DNA from: Bacteroidota bacterium
GTDB taxonomy: Bacteria; Bacteroidota; Rhodothermia; Rhodothermales; UBA10348
DNA: 10,555 bases
Direction of reading: 5' to 3'
Assembly: GCA_004356265.1 (NCBI GenBank)
Contig: SMXK01000195.1
Location: 1 to 10,555 of the forward strand
How positions within the stretch are numbered: position 1 is the stretch's first letter; each line of letters opens with the position of its first letter. A model generated the notes under the pieces. It searched no databases. It saw nothing but the letters and a program-made list of their open reading frames with translations, and was not told where the DNA came from. The position numbers and the translations under genes were made by a program. Below, in pieces: positions 8,012 through 10,555 of the stretch.

Positions 8012-8051
8012 TCGGAATTTTGATTGGGGAGAAAGAATCCTGATCGATCAG
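8005..8051. repeat. Short direct repeat and 12-bp palindrome before the terminator
   Basis: ATCCTGATCG occurs at 8005-8014, across the stop codon, and again at 8037-8046. The second copy runs into the perfect palindrome CTGATCGATCAG at 8040-8051. It may be chance, a remnant of a duplicated 3' end, or a protein site; nothing decides this. Confidence 0.4.
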
Positions 8052-8056
8052 TAAGC

Positions 8057-8093
8057 AAAAAGGGGGTGAAGCCGCGCTTCATCCCCTTTTTTT
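8057..8093 (+). terminator. Strong intrinsic terminator, probably bidirectional
   Basis: GGGGGTGAAGC (8062-8072) pairs with GCTTCATCCCC (8076-8086) around a CGC loop: an 11-bp stem with one G-U pair. It is followed by seven T (8087-8093) and preceded by five A (8057-8061), so transcripts from either strand would end in a U-tract. It sits between the plus-strand hydrolase cassette and the minus-strand toxin-antitoxin genes, which converge on it. Confidence 0.88.
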
Positions 8094-8345
8094 ATATGCT
8101 ACCTGAGTTCTGCTATTTCCCAGTGCTTACAAACCTGATGCACAGACCCTGATTTCTGAACCGCCATTTCCGGTAGATGGATAGAATATTTAAAAAGCAA
8201 GAGCGGTAACGTCTGCGAGGTTCGTACCACCAAATTGATAGGTCGCCAGGTTTCGTCTCTCTGTCCCGGTAACTGAGACCTGTATGGATCCGATTCCATC
8301 AGGGGGCGCTGCGGCTCCTGAAACGGGGGTTTGACCGACGCGTTG
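8094..8345. other. 252-bp stretch without a recognised gene
   Basis: The gap lies between the terminator and the YoeB stop codon. Minus-strand reading is open through part of it but reads as low-complexity, proline-rich and unlike any protein I recognise; it also overlaps yoeB out of frame. A weak hairpin CAGGTTTC...GAGACCTG (about 8247-8282, 20-nt loop) and an imperfect TCAGG...CCTGA inverted repeat (about 8298-8322) are present. Neither looks like a terminator or an attC site. Confidence 0.5.
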
Positions 8346-8615
8346 TCAGAATTGATCGTAGTGACCACCAATGGCAAAAATATATATATAGTCGTTATCA
8401 AACTTGTAGACGATTCGGTCTTTCCGAGTGATTCGTCTAGACCAATAGCCTGACAGTCCATGCCTCATTTTTTCAGGTTTACCGATGCCTGAAGCGGGAT
8501 CGGACCGGAGCATTTTCTTCAACACACTGCGCAACTGGTTGTGAAGTTTTCTGTCCGATTTTCGTATGTCCTCGTATGCTGTCCAGGAATCACCCTCAAA
8601 TACCAGTGATCTCAT
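8346..8615 (-). CDS. yoeB: YoeB-type mRNA interferase toxin
   Basis: An 89-residue RelE/ParE-superfamily toxin that should bind the ribosomal A site and cleave mRNA during translation. The sequence aligns along its length with E. coli YoeB: the SW motif near residue 10, GIGKPE (43-48), LSGYWSRRI (54-62), DRIVY (66-70) and C-terminal GGHYDQF. The catalytic set equivalent to E. coli Glu46, Arg65, His83 and Tyr84 is present as Glu48, Arg67, His85 and Tyr86. Three residues follow the His-Tyr pair, slightly longer than E. coli. The ATG at 8615 is chosen for this alignment and because GAGGAA lies four bases upstream; the frame is open further but that extension is unlike YoeB. It overlaps the 3' end of the antitoxin gene by 20 bp, implying translational coupling. 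Apparently intact and active. Confidence 0.94.
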   Translation of the reverse strand: MRSLVFEGDSWTAYEDIRKSDRKLHNQLRSVLKKMLRSDPASGIGKPEKMRHGLSGYWSRRITRKDRIVYKFDNDYIYIFAIGGHYDQF

Positions 8616-8868
8616 CCATTTCCTCTGGTGATGGCCTGTAGCCTTTGCCTGCTTGATGCGTTTCGATGGACGAAGCAATCTGTTTCATTAATTCGTTGTT
8701 CTGCAATATGTACAGGGTTTCCTGCTCGCGATCCCAGTCGACAACGCTCATTACAATGAAGTCCTCGCCGTTGCGACGAGTCACCTTCAGCGGTGCATGG
8801 TCTTTGACTACTTTCTCCACAGATTTTCTAAGATTTTCTCTGAATCGATTGACGCTGATGCTTTCCAT
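8596..8868 (-). CDS. yefM: YefM-type antitoxin (Phd/YefM family)
   Basis: A 90-residue antitoxin that binds YoeB and represses its own operon. Residues 1-60 form the Phd/YefM DNA-binding domain: MESISVNRFRENLRK, KDHAPLKVTRRNGEDFIVMS and DWDREQETLYIL, matching E. coli YefM in pattern (DHAP, TR-NGE, MS, ET-YLL). The C-terminal part (SSIETHQAGKGYRPSPEEMDE) is the flexible, acidic toxin-binding tail. The ATG at 8868 is preferred over one 12 codons upstream because it matches the family start and has AGGAAA at 8871-8876, a short but reasonable distance away. The toxin gene overlaps its end, the usual antitoxin-first order. It lies 79 bp after the stop of the upstream kinase and has its own promoter and palindromic operator in that gap. 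Confidence 0.93.
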   Translation of the reverse strand: MESISVNRFRENLRKSVEKVVKDHAPLKVTRRNGEDFIVMSVVDWDREQETLYILQNNELMKQIASSIETHQAGKGYRPSPEEMDEITGI

Positions 8869-8884
8869 TGTTTCCTGGTGTCGT

Positions 8885-8903
8885 TGTACGGAGTTCCCGT
8901 ACA
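8885..8903 (-). promoter_or_regulatory. Candidate YefM-YoeB operator (paired GTAC palindrome)
   Basis: GTACGG (8886-8891) and CCGTAC (8897-8902) form a perfect inverted repeat around AGTTC. Extended by one base, the arms read TGTACG and CGTACA, each five of six bases of the TGTACA core known from the E. coli yefM-yoeB operator, with GTAC centres 13 bp apart. It lies just after the -10 element, where a bound YefM-YoeB complex would block transcription. Confidence 0.65.
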
Positions 8904-8931
8904 CGATACAAATATCTCAGAGACAAATCAA
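8903..8931 (-). promoter_or_regulatory. Candidate sigma70-like promoter for yefM-yoeB
   Basis: On the minus strand TTGATT (8931-8926) and TATCGT (8908-8903) are separated by exactly 17 bp. Transcription would begin near 8896, giving a leader of about 28 nt and placing the start inside the palindrome at 8886-8902. Confidence 0.5.
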
Positions 8932-8947
8932 CTGGGTCGGGTTTTAT

Positions 8948-10555
8948 CTAGATCGGGAGTTCGATTGTGAAAACTGCTCCCCCGGCTTCAGTCTCTGCTA
9001 TTGAGAGAGTCCCTCCGTGGCCTTTCGTAACAATTTCGTGGCTCAAGCTTAGTCCGAGACCCGTACCCTCTCCCGTTGCTTTGGTTGTAAAGAATGGTTC
9101 GAAGATTTTCTCCCGGATTTCGGGTGGGATGCCAGGTCCGTTATCGGAGATAGTGATCTGGACGGCTTTTTCGAGTGCGCGGGTGGCGACGGTGATCGTC
9201 GCGTCTTCGGTTTCGCGGAGGGCGTCGAAGGCGTTGTTGAGCAGGTTAAGAATGACGCGGCCCAATTCCTGTGGCATGGCGCTGATGAATTCGATCGCCG
9301 GATCAAAATCCCGAGTGATGTCGACGCTGAATCCGTCATCACGGGCCCGCATCCCGTGCCACGCAAGGTTTACATACTCTTCCAGATAAGTGTTGAGTTC
9401 GATCTGCTCCATCTCTGACGCGCCGCCGCGTGCGTGCTGCATCATCGAGCGAACAATAGCGTCGGCGCGTTTACCGTGTTTGGTAATCTGAGACGCATTC
9501 AAGGCAATTTCTGAAAGAATCTGTGCCACTTCTTCAGTATTTCCCGCTGCAAGAGCCTCGGCGGCTTCGGCGGCCATTTCCTCGCTGACTTCCGCGAAAT
9601 TGTTCACGAAGTTCAGAGGGTTTTTAATCTCGTGGGCAATCCCGGCGGTAAGTGCGCCGAGTGAAGCAAGTTTTTCTTGCTCAACGAGTTGCGCCTGTGT
9701 AGCTTGAAGGTCCTCAATAGTTTTATCGAGGTCTCTCGTCCGGCTGGCGACAAGGTCCTCCATTTTACTGCTGTACTCACGAAGAGAGGCAGTCATGCGA
9801 TTAAAAAAATCTGCGAGCGCCCCCAATTCATTTCGCTCAGCAATTACGACCTCTGCATCCAGGTCACCCGTCTGGACCGCCGACATACCTGCAAGGATGC
9901 GTTCCAACGGTTTAAGAATACCGCTTCTGTAGAAAACGATACCAAATACAAACAGGAGCAATATTCCTGAGATACTGACCCAGGCGGCAGGGACAACGAG
10001 CGGGTGTACGAACCGTCTGTAAGCATCTCGCAGCTCTACATGTTCGAAAAGTGCTTGCCCCCGTCTACCTGTAAACGATCCTGCCGGGAAAACCATATCC
10101 TCTGCCGGGCCACCGGGAGAAATCCCCAGATAACTGGTGAATGGAAGCGTATTCAGGTCAAGGTAGTTGAGTTCAATGCGCCCATCCGGGTACAGAACGG
10201 CCTGCATTGTGAGAGTAGATTCATTCAGATCGTAGTGGCTGACTTTATCCCAAGAAGCCACAAGCCGTTCCGGCGTAACATCGACCATAATTCCGGCGTC
10301 GGTGCCGGCCATGAAAAGATCCGCGTAATACACCAAAACGGACGGTGTATCGTCAAATATGCTGAGCCCGGAAGAAAATGTATTGTCTGCATCCAGTTCT
10401 CGTCCAAAAGAAATGGATCCATTTGTACCTATCCAGACCGAATCATACGCGGCGCCATAAAATGGAAACGCGAACTCCGAGATGAACATCTGGGCGTCAT
10501 CATCAGCAGGAGAGATACGGATGCCCGCGGGTTCGACCCACCGAGACTCGGTTTC
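8948..10555 (-). CDS. Second sensor histidine kinase, paralogue of the first (N-terminus cut by window end)
   Basis: 535 residues are visible, numbered here from the window edge; the frame is open to the edge, and about 290 N-terminal residues, presumably the multi-helix module, lie outside. Visible residues 6-180 are the extracytoplasmic beta-rich domain, with FAFPFYG, Tyr37-Asp-Ser-Val-Trp, Asn45-Gly-Ser-Ile-Ser-Phe-Gly and a GISPGGPA motif. One membrane span follows, then HAMP (GDLDAEVVIAERNELGAL) and a coiled coil. HisKA has His308 in HEIKNPLNF; HATPase_c is complete, with Asn441, Asp471 in DNGPGIP, FEPFFTTK from 485 and GEGTGLGLSL, ending in a normal FTIELPI. All catalytic boxes are intact. 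The parts compared with the 1-2327 kinase (Trp to Asn of the sensor motif, and His to Asp of the kinase core) align gaplessly. An internal ATG at 10489 is not the start, since homology continues upstream of it. It precedes yefM by 79 bp on the same strand. Confidence 0.94.
   Translation of the reverse strand, partial: ETESRWVEPAGIRISPADDDAQMFISEFAFPFYGAAYDSVWIGTNGSISFGRELDADNTFSSGLSIFDDTPSVLVYYADLFMAGTDAGIMVDVTPERLVASWDKVSHYDLNESTLTMQAVLYPDGRIELNYLDLNTLPFTSYLGISPGGPAEDMVFPAGSFTGRRGQALFEHVELRDAYRRFVHPLVVPAAWVSISGILLLFVFGIVFYRSGILKPLERILAGMSAVQTGDLDAEVVIAERNELGALADFFNRMTASLREYSSKMEDLVASRTRDLDKTIEDLQATQAQLVEQEKLASLGALTAGIAHEIKNPLNFVNNFAEVSEEMAAEAAEALAAGNTEEVAQILSEIALNASQITKHGKRADAIVRSMMQHARGGASEMEQIELNTYLEEYVNLAWHGMRARDDGFSVDITRDFDPAIEFISAMPQELGRVILNLLNNAFDALRETEDATITVATRALEKAVQITISDNGPGIPPEIREKIFEPFFTTKATGEGTGLGLSLSHEIVTKGHGGTLSIAETEAGGAVFTIELPI

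Noticed and set aside
8298..8322. Inverted repeat TCAGG...CCTGA considered as an integron attC site
   Set aside because: It lacks the conserved R'/R'' core sites and paired simple sites, and no integrase or cassette array is present.
8099..8461. 120-codon minus-strand open frame next to yoeB
   Set aside because: It overlaps yoeB out of frame and has no start signal or recognisable protein features.
8967..9389. 140-codon plus-strand open frame over the second kinase; a similar one lies near 28-228
   Set aside because: Both mirror the conserved HATPase_c coding region on the other strand, so their resemblance to each other reflects the kinase paralogy and does not indicate a gene family.
1..10555. 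CRISPR array, tRNA, rRNA, IS element or phage gene
   Set aside because: No regular short repeats, cloverleaf, transposase motif or terminal inverted repeats were seen on either strand.

Overview
The window looks like chromosome from a Bacteroidota/Rhodothermota/Balneolota-type bacterium, probably free-living and perhaps marine. This is inferred from three things. All four exported proteins have signal peptides ending A-x-A followed by Gln and an acidic residue. Most start codons lack a Shine-Dalgarno sequence (one is GTG). The cargo is secreted hydrolases plus a sulfatase. No rRNA, tRNA, phage, IS or CRISPR was seen.

Layout. (1) Positions 1-2327, minus strand: a large multi-membrane-span sensor histidine kinase, cut at its C-terminus by the window start. 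(2) Positions 2459-8011, plus strand: four exported proteins in a row. They are a metal-dependent amidohydrolase, a PPC/beta-lactamase-fold serine hydrolase with two C-terminal beta-rich repeats, a type I sulfatase, and a small helical periplasmic protein. A strong hairpin terminator at 8057-8093 ends the block. (3) Positions 8346-8868, minus strand: a YefM-YoeB toxin-antitoxin pair with its own promoter and a palindromic operator. (4) Positions 8948-10555, minus strand: a second sensor kinase, cut at its N-terminus by the window end. It is a clear paralogue of the first, and the visible parts align without gaps where I compared them.

How the parts may work together. The two kinases share an unusual design. 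An extracytoplasmic beta-rich domain with a nidogen-like Y-D-S-[IV]-W-[IV]-G-x-N-G-S-[IV]-S-F-G motif precedes a membrane span, HAMP, HisKA and HATPase_c. They flank a cassette of exported degradative enzymes, so a link between sensing an external ligand and hydrolase/sulfatase output is possible. No response regulator, transporter or sulfatase-maturating enzyme lies in the window, so this link is only a hypothesis. The amidohydrolase and serine hydrolase are 25 bp apart and probably co-transcribed. The sulfatase and helical protein follow gaps of 154 and 97 bp and may have their own promoters. The toxin-antitoxin pair has good ribosome binding sites, unlike most of its neighbours, and may be a later arrival.
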